Source of the DNA: Limiplasma sp964504385 | GTDB lineage: Bacteria > Bacillota > Clostridia > Christensenellales > Aristaeellaceae | DNA length: 33,256 nucleotides | Reading direction: 5' to 3' | NCBI GenBank assembly: GCA_964504385.1 | Contig: CAZDEF010000025.1 | Span: 1 to 33,256, forward strand | Notes under the pieces: model-generated | What the model saw: the letters and a program-made list of their open reading frames with translations, nothing else | Databases searched by the model: none | What the model was told of the DNA's origin: nothing | Program-made: the position numbers and the translations under genes | Shown: positions 7,202 through 14,881 of the stretch, piece by piece | How the letters are laid out: each line of letters starts with the position of its first letter | How positions within the stretch are numbered: the first letter of the stretch is position 1

Positions 7202-8876
7202 GTGGGTTGCCTCCTGCCGAATCGATATTTTCGATGATTTCCATTGCAACAGCCAGCGCATGTGTGCGCACGGGATCGATGAAGTCCATCCGCAGCCGCG
7301 GAAGTCCGCTGCGGTACCGGTAGCAGCTGGCCAGCGCCAGCGGCCACACGCGCGCCGCATCGTTGATGAGCATGCGCCGTTCGTCGGCGTTCATGTGCGC
7401 AATGATGCGCATGGCATAGGGGATGACGCCGCTGTCCATGGGGCACAGCTTGCGCGCCTGCCGGATGCGGCGGGTGAACATGCGCTGCAGGAAGCTGGGC
7501 GTTGGGGCGGGCTGACGGGTGGGATCCGCCCAGCCCATGCGGCCCTCCTGCCACAGCAGGTACGGAGGCTGCTCGCCCGCAGCGGGCAGCGTGGACCCGG
7601 CGTACTGCTTGGCCAGCGTGCTCTGGGGCGACTGCGCCAGCACCCTGCGCAGCAGCAGCGCCAGCGTTTCCTTGGGCAGATGCGGCGCAGCGCCGTAGAG
7701 CAGCGCGGCCGCCCAGTCCATGTTCAGGCTCAGCACATAGAGGAAGCGGCGGTACAAATGCTCGTCCTCCGTCAGCGCTTCCGCCAGCTTTTCGTCCGTT
7801 TCACAGGCGATCAGCGGCGCGGTGCAGGCGGACAGCTCTTCGTAGGTCAGCGTGCTGTAATAAGAAAAATCCTTTGCGGCGCGGCGCACCTCATCGGCGG
7901 AGGGGCTGGTCTCCGCCAGCTGCGTCAGCCGGGTGAAGAACACCTCGCCCGCCATATCGTCCGGATCGATCTCGCGGGCTTTATGCGCCCAGCTCAGCGC
8001 CTCGTCCAGCCGGCCCAGCCGCAGCAGACAGGCGCTCATGCTCTGGCAGGTGGGCGCACGATCGGGTCGCCATTCCAGCGAGCGGCGCAGCATGGCGCGC
8101 GCCGCCTCCGGCATGCCGATGAAATCGGCCGCCATGCATACGGGCAGCTCATCCTCCACGCCGCGTGCGGCGACGGCGGCGCGCCACAGGGCGGCGCGCG
8201 CCTGCTGGTGCTGACCGGCGTCCCACAGGATGCAGGCAGCGCCGACAATGGTCTTGGCGTCGCGCGGGCGCATGGCGATGGCGCGGCGCAGGCGGCGGAC
8301 GCAGTCCTCCGTATCGCCGCGCTCCTTCAGCAGCATGGCCTGCAGGCATTCGCGCTGTGCGTTGGGCTGGCGGAAGGTTCGGGCGGATGCCCGGTGCAGG
8401 GCGCGGGCCGCGCCGTCCGTGTCTCCGGCCATGAGGCGGCTTGCGGCGATGCGCAGCAGGCCGTCCAGCCGGGCGCAGCGCTCCGGGGGCGGGGCCTGCT
8501 CGCACTCGTCCATGCGGTCATAGGCCTCGTCCTGCCACACGGGCGGGATGGCCGGCGGATCGGCCAGATACAGGTTCAGCGCGTCCAACCCTTCCTGACG
8601 CAAGCCCAGATCCAGCAGGTTGAGCCCGACGATGCCGAACAGGGCCACTTGCTGCGGATCCCGCGCCAGCGAAAAGAGAGCTTCGCGGTTGCTGGCTTCG
8701 TAGCAGTGCATTTGGCGCAGGGTGAGGGCATAGGCAGCGCAGGCCGCGCCGCTGGCAGGATCTGCGCGCAGGGCATGGCGCTGCAGCACGGCGGCGCGCA
8801 TGAGGTTGCCCTCCTGCCTGAGCTTTTCCGCGCGATGGAGCCAGTAGGCAGTGGGGCGTTGGAAGGTTTCTTTCAT
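7188..8876 (-). CDS. TPR-repeat protein of unknown function
   Basis: Protein of 562 residues, rich in alanine, arginine and leucine, made of tetratricopeptide-like helix pairs from residue ~10 to ~300 (for example HRAEKLRQEGNLMRAAVLQR, and SMSACLLRLGRLDEALSWA with the downstream AREIDPDD). The C-terminal half is more divergent. No signal peptide, membrane helix or catalytic motif is seen, so a cytoplasmic scaffold is likely. AAGGAGC precedes the ATG. The gene starts just after the hairpin that ends hslO transcription and is the first of a probable TPR, helical-repeat, zinc-ribbon/TPR series, overlapping the next gene by 14 bp. Low sequence constraint is typical of such repeats, so no function can be assigned. 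Confidence 0.8.
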   Translation of the reverse strand: MKETFQRPTAYWLHRAEKLRQEGNLMRAAVLQRHALRADPASGAACAAYALTLRQMHCYEASNREALFSLARDPQQVALFGIVGLNLLDLGLRQEGLDALNLYLADPPAIPPVWQDEAYDRMDECEQAPPPERCARLDGLLRIAASRLMAGDTDGAARALHRASARTFRQPNAQRECLQAMLLKERGDTEDCVRRLRRAIAMRPRDAKTIVGAACILWDAGQHQQARAALWRAAVAARGVEDELPVCMAADFIGMPEAARAMLRRSLEWRPDRAPTCQSMSACLLRLGRLDEALSWAHKAREIDPDDMAGEVFFTRLTQLAETSPSADEVRRAAKDFSYYSTLTYEELSACTAPLIACETDEKLAEALTEDEHLYRRFLYVLSLNMDWAAALLYGAAPHLPKETLALLLRRVLAQSPQSTLAKQYAGSTLPAAGEQPPYLLWQEGRMGWADPTRQPAPTPSFLQRMFTRRIRQARKLCPMDSGVIPYAMRIIAHMNADERRMLINDAARVWPLALASCYRYRSGLPRLRMDFIDPVRTHALAVAMEIIENIDSAGGNPHEDH

Positions 8877-8937
8877 AGCTTTTGGAAGCTCCTTGGAGAA
8901 AGTGGGGGGAACATTGGGGAAAGAGAACGTGCAAGCA

Positions 8938-8990
8938 GCAAAACAGCCATCAGCCGCCAGCCTTCAGGCTGCTGCTGATGGCTGTTTGCC
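8938..8990 (-). terminator. Terminator after hslO
   Basis: AAACAGCCATCAGC (8941-8954) pairs perfectly with GCTGATGGCTGTTT (8974-8987). A nested hairpin (CAGCC/GGCTG) sits in the loop. In the minus-strand transcript the stem is followed by GUUUUGC, a short U-run. It lies 15-60 bp past the hslO stop codon and just before the TPR gene. Confidence 0.75.
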
Positions 8991-9004
8991 TCTGCGCCGC
9001 TCTC

Positions 9005-9898
9005 TTACTTCCGCGTAGCGTAATTCAGCAGCCGTATCAGATCCTGCTGCGTAAACTTCTCCGTCTTCTTGCAGAAATGGCACGTCAGCTCAGCGCCCTC
9101 CTGCTCGTCCTGGATCATCCGGGTCAGTTCCTCCTCGCCCAGCGTGATCAGCGCCTTTTCCATGCGCGCACGCGAGCAGTTGCAGCGGTATTCCAGTTCC
9201 GTGGTATCCAGCACCACATACTTCAGCCCGTCAAACCATTTCTTTGCCAGATCCTCCATAGGCTCATAGCAAAGCTCGCGGCTGATGTCCGCCATCAGGG
9301 GGCTGCGCAGCTCCAGCTCGCTGATCACGCTGTCCGGGCAGCCGGGCAGCGGCTGCAGCAGCACGCCGCCGGCGGAGAGCACCGCATCGCCCGCCACCAG
9401 CACGCCCAGGCTCTGCAGCGTGGGCGTCTGCTCGGACTGCACATAGTAGGCGGCAAAATCCTCGGCGATCTCGCCGGAGAACAGCTGCACCTGCCCCACA
9501 TAGGGGTTCTTCATGCCCATGTCCTTCACCACGCTCATGCGGCCCTCTTTGCCCACCGCCATGCCCACGTTCAGCTTGCCGTCGGGGCGCAGGGGCATTT
9601 CCAGATGAGGCACGTCCACACAGCCGCGCACGCTGTCGGCGTCCGCCACGCACACAATGCGTCCCAGCGGGCCGCCGCCGTCGATGGTGACCGTCACGGA
9701 GGATTCGTCGCCCTTGAGCATGGCGCCCATCATGGCGGTGCCCATCAGGCTGCGGCCCAGCGCAGCGGTGGCCACGGGGCTGGTGCAGTGGATGGCGGCC
9801 GCCTTGGCCACGGTGTGGGTGGCGGTCAGCAGCAGGCCGCGCACCATGCCGTCCATCAGAGTAATATGGATCATCTGATCTTTCACAGGCAGATTCAT
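9005..9898 (-). CDS. hslO: Hsp33, redox-regulated chaperone
   Basis: Hsp33 is a cytoplasmic holdase activated by oxidation of a zinc-binding cysteine tetrad. The 297-residue protein has the normal length. The tetrad is intact: C239 and C241 (CNC) plus C273 and C276 (CHFC), the expected CxC...CxxC arrangement. The N-terminal core shows SPVATAALGRSLMGTAMMG and TIDGGGPLGRIVCVAD, typical of the family. The gene follows the SAM-methyltransferase gene by 28 bp with GGAAAAGGAA ahead of its ATG, so the two are probably cotranscribed. A strong hairpin ends the transcript. Confidence 0.97.
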   Translation of the reverse strand: MNLPVKDQMIHITLMDGMVRGLLLTATHTVAKAAAIHCTSPVATAALGRSLMGTAMMGAMLKGDESSVTVTIDGGGPLGRIVCVADADSVRGCVDVPHLEMPLRPDGKLNVGMAVGKEGRMSVVKDMGMKNPYVGQVQLFSGEIAEDFAAYYVQSEQTPTLQSLGVLVAGDAVLSAGGVLLQPLPGCPDSVISELELRSPLMADISRELCYEPMEDLAKKWFDGLKYVVLDTTELEYRCNCSRARMEKALITLGEEELTRMIQDEQEGAELTCHFCKKTEKFTQQDLIRLLNYATRK

Positions 9899-9926
9899 GG
9901 TTCTTCTTCCTTTTCCTTTCGTGGAT

Positions 9927-10715
9927 TTACAGTTCCGTCATGCGCTCGCCCATGGTGGGGGTCTCCTCCGCCAGCGGCTTGCGCGCGGCGATGAACCAGC
10001 GCAGCTCGCGCGGTGAAGGCGCCTGCAGCTTTTTATCGGCAAACACGCCCACATCGGTGAAGCCTACCGCCTCCAGCAGATCGGCGATCAGCTGGGCGGG
10101 ATGCGCGTACTGGCGCTGATGTTCGCCGATGCGCTGATAGGTCTCGTCCTGCTGGCGCACAAAGATGGCCAGATTCAGGTCCACATAGCCGTGCGTGCGG
10201 TTGAAGCGGTTCTGCCACAGATAGGCGATCTCCTCGTTCTCATCGCCGATGAAGTGATCGCCCAGTACATTTTCCAGCTTGTACGGCGTGCTCAGATCCA
10301 TGAACAGGCCGCCGCCTTCGCGCACCGCCACCCAGACCGCGCGGAAAAAATCGGTCAGCTCTGCGGAGTCCTTCAGGTAGTTCAGGCCGTCATTGGTGCA
10401 CAGCACCGCGTCCATCTGCCGGTGCAGATGCAGCGACCGCATATCCTGCTTCACAAAGGGGATCATCGCGCCCGTCTTGCGCGCCTTCTGCGATGCTTCA
10501 AACAGCATATCGGGCGACAGATCCACGCCGGTCATCTGGTAGCCCATCTTGCTCAGCTGAATGGTGATGCTGCCCGTGCCGCAGGCGCATTCGCACACCT
10601 TGGCGCTGCGGGGGATGCCGTACTGATCCATCAGCGTGTGGTAAAACCGCGCCCATGTCGGATAGTCCACGTCGGCCATCAGCCGGTCGTAAACAGAGGC
10701 AAAAGCGGTGTACAT
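9927..10715 (-). CDS. Class I SAM-dependent methyltransferase (YqeM-like)
   Basis: Predicted methyltransferase of 262 residues with a Rossmann-type SAM site: motif I VCECACGTGSITIQL (about 40-54), acidic end of strand 2 in MTGVDLSPDML, and a post-motif region AVLCTNDGLNYL. The opening MYTAFASVYDRLMADVDYPTWA is typical of the YqeM-type group found in Firmicutes. The substrate is not known from sequence. AAGGAGCG precedes the ATG. The gene lies 32 bp after the spore-protein gene and 28 bp before hslO on the same strand. Confidence 0.9.
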   Translation of the reverse strand: MYTAFASVYDRLMADVDYPTWARFYHTLMDQYGIPRSAKVCECACGTGSITIQLSKMGYQMTGVDLSPDMLFEASQKARKTGAMIPFVKQDMRSLHLHRQMDAVLCTNDGLNYLKDSAELTDFFRAVWVAVREGGGLFMDLSTPYKLENVLGDHFIGDENEEIAYLWQNRFNRTHGYVDLNLAIFVRQQDETYQRIGEHQRQYAHPAQLIADLLEAVGFTDVGVFADKKLQAPSPRELRWFIAARKPLAEETPTMGERMTEL

Positions 10716-10747
10716 ACGAGTGGTTCGCTCCTTCCGGGAGAGTTGTC

Positions 10748-10957
10748 TTATGAATGTTCGTTGCGCAGCCGACGGCCCACCAAGCCGCCGATGCGCCCGG
10801 TCTCCTTCGCCGTCAGCCCGGCCCAGCCCACGCTGCGCACCTTGTCCAGCAGCCCCAGCTCCTGCGCAATCTCGTACTTCATGCGCTCTTCGCGGCTGAG
10901 GGCCGTCAGCGCGTTGCGCCGGTTCGCACCGGAAAGCAGCGCCTCTTTCCGCACCAT
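10748..10957 (-). CDS. Alpha/beta-type small acid-soluble spore protein
   Basis: SASPs coat and protect DNA in the spore core and are cleaved by the GPR protease at germination. The 69-residue product has the family core: MKYEIAQELGL, in which YEIA is the usual GPR cleavage context, then GWAGLTAKETGRIGGLVGRRL corresponding to the conserved TxKExGxIGGxxV segment. The N-terminal ~25 residues are less conserved. This is the clearest evidence that the organism sporulates. The Shine-Dalgarno AGGAGGT is six bases from the ATG but is paired with an upstream ACCTCCT. No convincing sigma-G promoter was seen in the 53 bp behind the DUF624 gene, so expression may come partly by readthrough. Confidence 0.93.
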   Translation of the reverse strand: MVRKEALLSGANRRNALTALSREERMKYEIAQELGLLDKVRSVGWAGLTAKETGRIGGLVGRRLRNEHS

Positions 10958-10963
10958 GCCTTC

Positions 10964-10980
10964 ACCTCCTCACAGGAGGT
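10964..10980 (-). promoter_or_regulatory. Hairpin sequestering the SASP ribosome binding site
   Basis: On the minus strand ACCTCCT, GTG, AGGAGGT follow one another, then six bases and the start codon. The seven Shine-Dalgarno bases can pair fully with the seven bases just upstream across a 3-nt loop. This could restrict translation initiation until the hairpin is opened. The pairing is visible; the regulatory effect is inferred. Confidence 0.6.
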
Positions 10981-11010
10981 AGGCTTGGCAGGAAAGGGGC
11001 GCGCAATGCA

Positions 11011-12015
11011 TCAGGCTTCGGGCGCGGAGGGATCCTCCGCCGGTTCGGTTTCTTCTTCCTCGTCTTCGTCGGTCTCCACATACAGGCCGCGGCCCACCTG
11101 CGCGCCTTCGATGTTGATGTTGATATAGCGGTCAAACACCGCGTTGGAATAGCTGGCGGCCACAAAACGGCTGAGGGCAAAGCCCAGCAGGATGTAGTAT
11201 GCGCCTAGGATCAGCACGGCATACACCGCATAGGGCGTAAGCAGGCTGACCGCCGCGCAGATGAGCGCCGGCAGGATGGACAGCAGCTTCAGCCCGACGG
11301 TCATGGGCAGGCGGCCGATGGTCATGATGAGGCTGTTGCGGATCAGGCCGCCATATTTGATGGAGTAGGTGACCATCTGGGGATAGGTGTACATGAGACT
11401 GCACAGCCACAGCACGCTCATGATGATCACCAGCATTTGCGGAATGATGAACAGCGCATTGCTGGAGGCCATCTGCCCGTAGAACGCCACGCACACATAC
11501 AGCAGCAGCGGCACAAAGCCGGTGATGGTGCTGGTGAGCAGGCCCTGCTTCCAGTTGCCCTTCACGGCGTCCCAGTAATCAGACCAGATGAAGGCGTGCT
11601 CGTCGCGCGCCCAGTTGCGGGTCACATAGGAGATACCGGCGGTAAAGGGGCCGGTGATGGCAATGGCCGGCACCAGCAGCACCAGCGTCTGCATCAGGAT
11701 GGCCTTGTACGCCTCGGTGAGGGTCGCGCTGGACTCCGCAAAGGCTGCCGCGGTCATCTCGCCCGCTTCCACCTGCAGCTGCATATCGCTCAGGTTGACC
11801 AAGCCGGAATACGCCAGCATCAGCCCGCGGCCGATCACCAGAATGACCGGCAGCCACGCCACCATATACATCAGGTTCAGGCGGAAAAGCGCGGAAAAGC
11901 GCACGCGCAGCATTTCCCAGAACAGCGCCCATCGGGTCTGGGGCAGATCCTCGGTGGTATAGTCGCCCTTGCCGCTTTTGCCATAATAATAGCGGTTCAT
12001 CATTTTTCCGAACAT
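11011..12015 (-). CDS. DUF624 (YesL-like) integral membrane protein
   Basis: Membrane protein of 334 residues with five or six hydrophobic segments. The stretch ITGPFTAGISYVTRNWAR followed by DEHAFIWSDYWDAVKGNWKQ is the hallmark of the DUF624/YesL family, found in Firmicutes often beside carbohydrate-uptake genes; its function is unknown. The N-terminus (MFGKMMNRYYYGKSGKGDYT) and a very acidic C-terminal tail (DEDEEEETEPAEDP) should both be cytoplasmic. I chose the ATG at 12015 because GGAGGAG lies eight bases upstream, which excludes an in-frame ATG 33 bp earlier. It has its own TATAAT promoter. Possible readthrough into the spore-protein gene 53 bp downstream is noted. Confidence 0.88.
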   Translation of the reverse strand: MFGKMMNRYYYGKSGKGDYTTEDLPQTRWALFWEMLRVRFSALFRLNLMYMVAWLPVILVIGRGLMLAYSGLVNLSDMQLQVEAGEMTAAAFAESSATLTEAYKAILMQTLVLLVPAIAITGPFTAGISYVTRNWARDEHAFIWSDYWDAVKGNWKQGLLTSTITGFVPLLLYVCVAFYGQMASSNALFIIPQMLVIIMSVLWLCSLMYTYPQMVTYSIKYGGLIRNSLIMTIGRLPMTVGLKLLSILPALICAAVSLLTPYAVYAVLILGAYYILLGFALSRFVAASYSNAVFDRYININIEGAQVGRGLYVETDEDEEEETEPAEDPSAPEA

Positions 12016-12053
12016 ATGTGGTACTCCTCCGTTCGCATGGATATACATTCTGC

Positions 12054-12062
12054 ATTATATCA
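12054..12062 (-). promoter_or_regulatory. Extended -10 promoter of the DUF624 gene
   Basis: TGATATAAT on the minus strand is a perfect extended -10; the -35 region is weak. Eight-base inverted repeats ATGGATAT/ATATCCAT (12037-12044 and 12098-12105) flank it. Confidence 0.65.
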
Positions 12063-12122
12063 CATATACGCCAAAAAGGAAAATGTCCATTCTGTAAATA
12101 TCCATTCAGCCGGCGCGCGCGT

Positions 12123-13178
12123 TCAGCGGCGGACGAACACGCGCTTCCACAGGGCGGGGACCCGCGTGCGCAGAGGCTTTTCCAGCAGGAAGTACGACGC
12201 TGCGCCCACCGCCCATGCCAGCAGGGCGAACAGATACATGCAGCCCAGCGTCTGCCCCATGCCGATGGACGGCACAAACAGGCACAAAAACACCTGCACC
12301 GCCGCGTGCCACACATAGGTGTTGTAGGAGATCTCGCTCAGCACGCTCCAGAAGCGGTGGCGGAAGATCTTCCCCGCCGTTTCTGTCTGCGCCAGCAGGA
12401 TCAGCCCCGGCACGCACAGGAACACGAAGGTGCTGTCCGAATCGGTATAGGCCGGTGCGAACGCCGCAAACAGCCCGAACAGCGCGACCGCCCCGGCGGC
12501 CAGCGCCTTCACCGGCCCGTTGACGCGGTAGTTCTGTACGAAGAAGCCCAGCAGCAGGCCCATGGAAAACGCCTGATAGCCCCGCAGCGTCTGCGACTGC
12601 ACAAAGGGCAGATCAGCGCCGATCGCCTTGAGCCCCTGACACAGCAGCACCGCAAACACCAGCACCCATTCCATGCGCCAGCGGCGTTTCTCCACCAGCC
12701 TGACCAGCAGGTAGTGGTAGACGTAGCACAGAATGAGCACGCTAACGAACCATGTGGGATTGTTGAGCGAATAGCCGTAGAAGCCAAAGCCCTCCTGCAG
12801 CCCCAGACAGGACACGATCAGCCCCCACAGATTGGGCAGATTGCTGAACACCCACGTCTTTCCGGTCTGCTGGAAATACAGATAATACAGCCCGCAGTAG
12901 GCAACGGTGCTGATGGCCATCACCGGCAGCAGCCGGTTCAGCTTGCGCCCGATGTAAGTGCCGAAGGGCCCTTCCATCTTCTGCGTGTGCCGCCATGCAA
13001 AGAAGCCCGACAGCATGAAAAACACTTCTACCATCATCCACCAGTTGAAGGTGAGATCGCCCCAGAAGTTGATATGATGCTCAAACCATGCGCCCGACAC
13101 CTGTTGAAAATGGTGAAACAGCACGCAGGTGGTCGCCAGCACCTTCAGCGCGTCCAGCGCGGCATTCCGCTTTTGCAT
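12123..13178 (-). CDS. Acyltransferase family 3 membrane protein
   Basis: Predicted multi-pass O-acyltransferase of 351 residues with about ten hydrophobic helices. The opening NAALDALKVLATTCVLFHH matches the acyltransferase-3 N-terminus with its histidine in the first membrane helix, and VEVFFMLSGFFAW matches the conserved second block (FFxLSGF). These enzymes transfer acetyl or other acyl groups to cell-surface sugars or peptidoglycan. The start at 13178 is supported by GGAGGAAG a few bases upstream. The gene is divergent from a MATE transporter, with both promoters in the 197-bp gap. The acceptor cannot be predicted. Confidence 0.88.
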   Translation of the reverse strand: MQKRNAALDALKVLATTCVLFHHFQQVSGAWFEHHINFWGDLTFNWWMMVEVFFMLSGFFAWRHTQKMEGPFGTYIGRKLNRLLPVMAISTVAYCGLYYLYFQQTGKTWVFSNLPNLWGLIVSCLGLQEGFGFYGYSLNNPTWFVSVLILCYVYHYLLVRLVEKRRWRMEWVLVFAVLLCQGLKAIGADLPFVQSQTLRGYQAFSMGLLLGFFVQNYRVNGPVKALAAGAVALFGLFAAFAPAYTDSDSTFVFLCVPGLILLAQTETAGKIFRHRFWSVLSEISYNTYVWHAAVQVFLCLFVPSIGMGQTLGCMYLFALLAWAVGAASYFLLEKPLRTRVPALWKRVFVRR

Positions 13179-13209
13179 AGTTCTTCCTCCCATTCAGATG
13201 CTTGCTTGC

Positions 13210-13218
13210 ATTGTAACA
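13210..13218 (-). promoter_or_regulatory. Extended -10 promoter of the acyltransferase gene
   Basis: TGTTACAAT on the minus strand is an extended -10 about 30 bp ahead of the start codon. The -35 is poorly conserved. Confidence 0.55.
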
Positions 13219-13313
13219 CATCCCGCGCCGTCTGGGAAGGGAACGCTGCGCGAAGCGAAAACCCTGCACAAAAGATCGCTTTATCGAGCTTTTTCGCCGT
13301 TCTGAGAAAATGA

Positions 13314-13322
13314 TGGTATACT
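13314..13322 (+). promoter_or_regulatory. Extended -10 promoter of the first MATE gene
   Basis: TGGTATACT on the plus strand places transcription start near 13329. The in-frame ATG codons at 13310 and 13313 then cannot be used, which supports the start at 13376. Confidence 0.65.
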
Positions 13323-13375
13323 TTTCGGCCGGTTTCTGTTATAGTTACAACTGTTCGCCCTTCTCACGGGGCAGG

Positions 13376-14809
13376 ATGACACAATCATACGAAAGGGCTT
13401 TTTCTACTGCTATGCGAAAGAATCTGCGGCATTACATGATCGGCGACCGGGCTTTTTACAAAATGCTCATGGCGATCGCCGTGCCGGTCATCCTCCAGAA
13501 TGGTCTGACCAATCTGGTATCCTTGCTGGACAACATCATGGTGGGTGCGGTGGGCACCGAGCAGATGACGGGCGTGAGCATCGTCAACCAGCTGCTGTTC
13601 GTGTTCAACCTGTGCATCTTCGGCGGCTTGAGCGGCGCGGGCATCTTCACCGCGCAGTTCTACGGCAGGCAGGATCACGAGGGCGTGCGCCACACCTTCC
13701 GCTTCAAGCTCATGCTGGTGCTGACCCTCTTTGTGCTGAGCATTGCCGTATTCACCACCATGGGCGAACAGCTCATCCATCTCTACCTGCACGAAGGCAG
13801 CGAGACGGGCGACCTTGCCGCCACGGCGCAGTACGGCGCAAAGTACCTGCGCGTGATGCTGTGGGGCCTTCTGCCCTTCGCCATCCAGCAGGCCTATGCC
13901 AGCACGCTGCGCGAGACCGGCGAGACCCTGCTGCCCATGAAGGCGGGCATCGTGGCCATTCTGGTCAATTTCGTGTTCAACTACATCCTCATCTTCGGCC
14001 ATTTTGGCGCGCCCGCGCTGGGCGTGGAGGGCGCGGCCATCGCCACGGTGCTGTCGCGCTGGGTGGAGTGCTTCATCGTGGTGCGCTGGACGCATGTGCA
14101 CACGGACCGCAATCCCTTCGTGCTGGGCGCGTACCGCAGCATGCGCGTGCCGGCTGCGCTGACGAAGGATATCTTCCGGCGCGGCATGCCCCTGCTGGTG
14201 AACGAGGCGCTGTGGTCTGCCGGCATGGCGATGCTGACCCAGAGCTTCTCCACCCGCGGACTGGCGGTGGTGGCGGCGCTGAACATCTCCTCCACCATTT
14301 CCAACCTGTTCAATGTGGTGTGGATGGCCATGGGCACTGCGGTGAGCATCATCGTGGGGCAGCAGCTGGGCGCGAACGAGTTTGACAAGGCCAAGGTGAG
14401 CTGCTGGCGCATCCTCACCTTCTCCGTAGCCAGCGCCGTGGGCGTGGGCGCGCTGATGTTCCTTCTGGCTCCGCTGTTCCCGCGGCTGTACAACACCACG
14501 GAGGAGGTGCGCCAGATCGCTGCAGGCGTCATCCGCATTGTGGCGCTGGCGGCTCCCATGCACGCCTTCAACCACTCGTCCTATTTCACGCTGCGCTCCG
14601 GCGGCAAAACGTGGATCACCTTCCTGTTCGACAGCGCCTACCTGTGGGTGGTCTCTATCCCGCTGGCGCGGTTGCTGTCCACCGGCACGATGTGGCCCAT
14701 TCTGGTGGTGTACGCCATCTGCCAGTTCATCGATCTCATCAAGCTGGTGTTGGGCGCAACGCTGCTGAAGAAGGGCGTCTGGGTGAACAACATCGTAGCG
14801 GATCGGTAA
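13376..14809 (+). CDS. MATE family efflux transporter
   Basis: Twelve-helix multidrug and toxic-compound extrusion transporter, 477 residues from the chosen start. Typical features are VPVILQNGLTNLVSLLDNIM in helix 1, GAGIFTAQFYGRQD after helix 2, and the mid-protein repeat MPLLVNEALWSAGMAMLTQSF. MATE proteins export cationic compounds or other small molecules using a sodium or proton gradient. The start at 13376 is preceded by GGGGCAGG and lies behind the promoter; 13412 is an alternative. The gene is monocistronic, divergent from the acyltransferase, and ends at a strong terminator shared with the convergent threonine aldolase gene. It is only distantly similar to the other two MATE genes here. 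Confidence 0.93.
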   Translation: MTQSYERAFSTAMRKNLRHYMIGDRAFYKMLMAIAVPVILQNGLTNLVSLLDNIMVGAVGTEQMTGVSIVNQLLFVFNLCIFGGLSGAGIFTAQFYGRQDHEGVRHTFRFKLMLVLTLFVLSIAVFTTMGEQLIHLYLHEGSETGDLAATAQYGAKYLRVMLWGLLPFAIQQAYASTLRETGETLLPMKAGIVAILVNFVFNYILIFGHFGAPALGVEGAAIATVLSRWVECFIVVRWTHVHTDRNPFVLGAYRSMRVPAALTKDIFRRGMPLLVNEALWSAGMAMLTQSFSTRGLAVVAALNISSTISNLFNVVWMAMGTAVSIIVGQQLGANEFDKAKVSCWRILTFSVASAVGVGALMFLLAPLFPRLYNTTEEVRQIAAGVIRIVALAAPMHAFNHSSYFTLRSGGKTWITFLFDSAYLWVVSIPLARLLSTGTMWPILVVYAICQFIDLIKLVLGATLLKKGVWVNNIVADR

Positions 14810-14825
14810 AACAAAAGAATACCCA

Positions 14826-14870
14826 AACAGCCCGATGCAGTTTAAACGCTGCATCGGGCTGTTGTTTATT
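14826..14870. terminator. Bidirectional terminator between MATE and threonine aldolase genes
   Basis: AACAGCCCGATGCAG (14826-14840) pairs perfectly with CTGCATCGGGCTGTT (14849-14863) around an 8-nt loop. GTTTATT follows on the plus strand, and TTTGGGTATTCTTTTG follows on the minus strand, so it can serve both converging genes. Confidence 0.9.
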
Positions 14871-14881
14871 GTTCATGTGCA

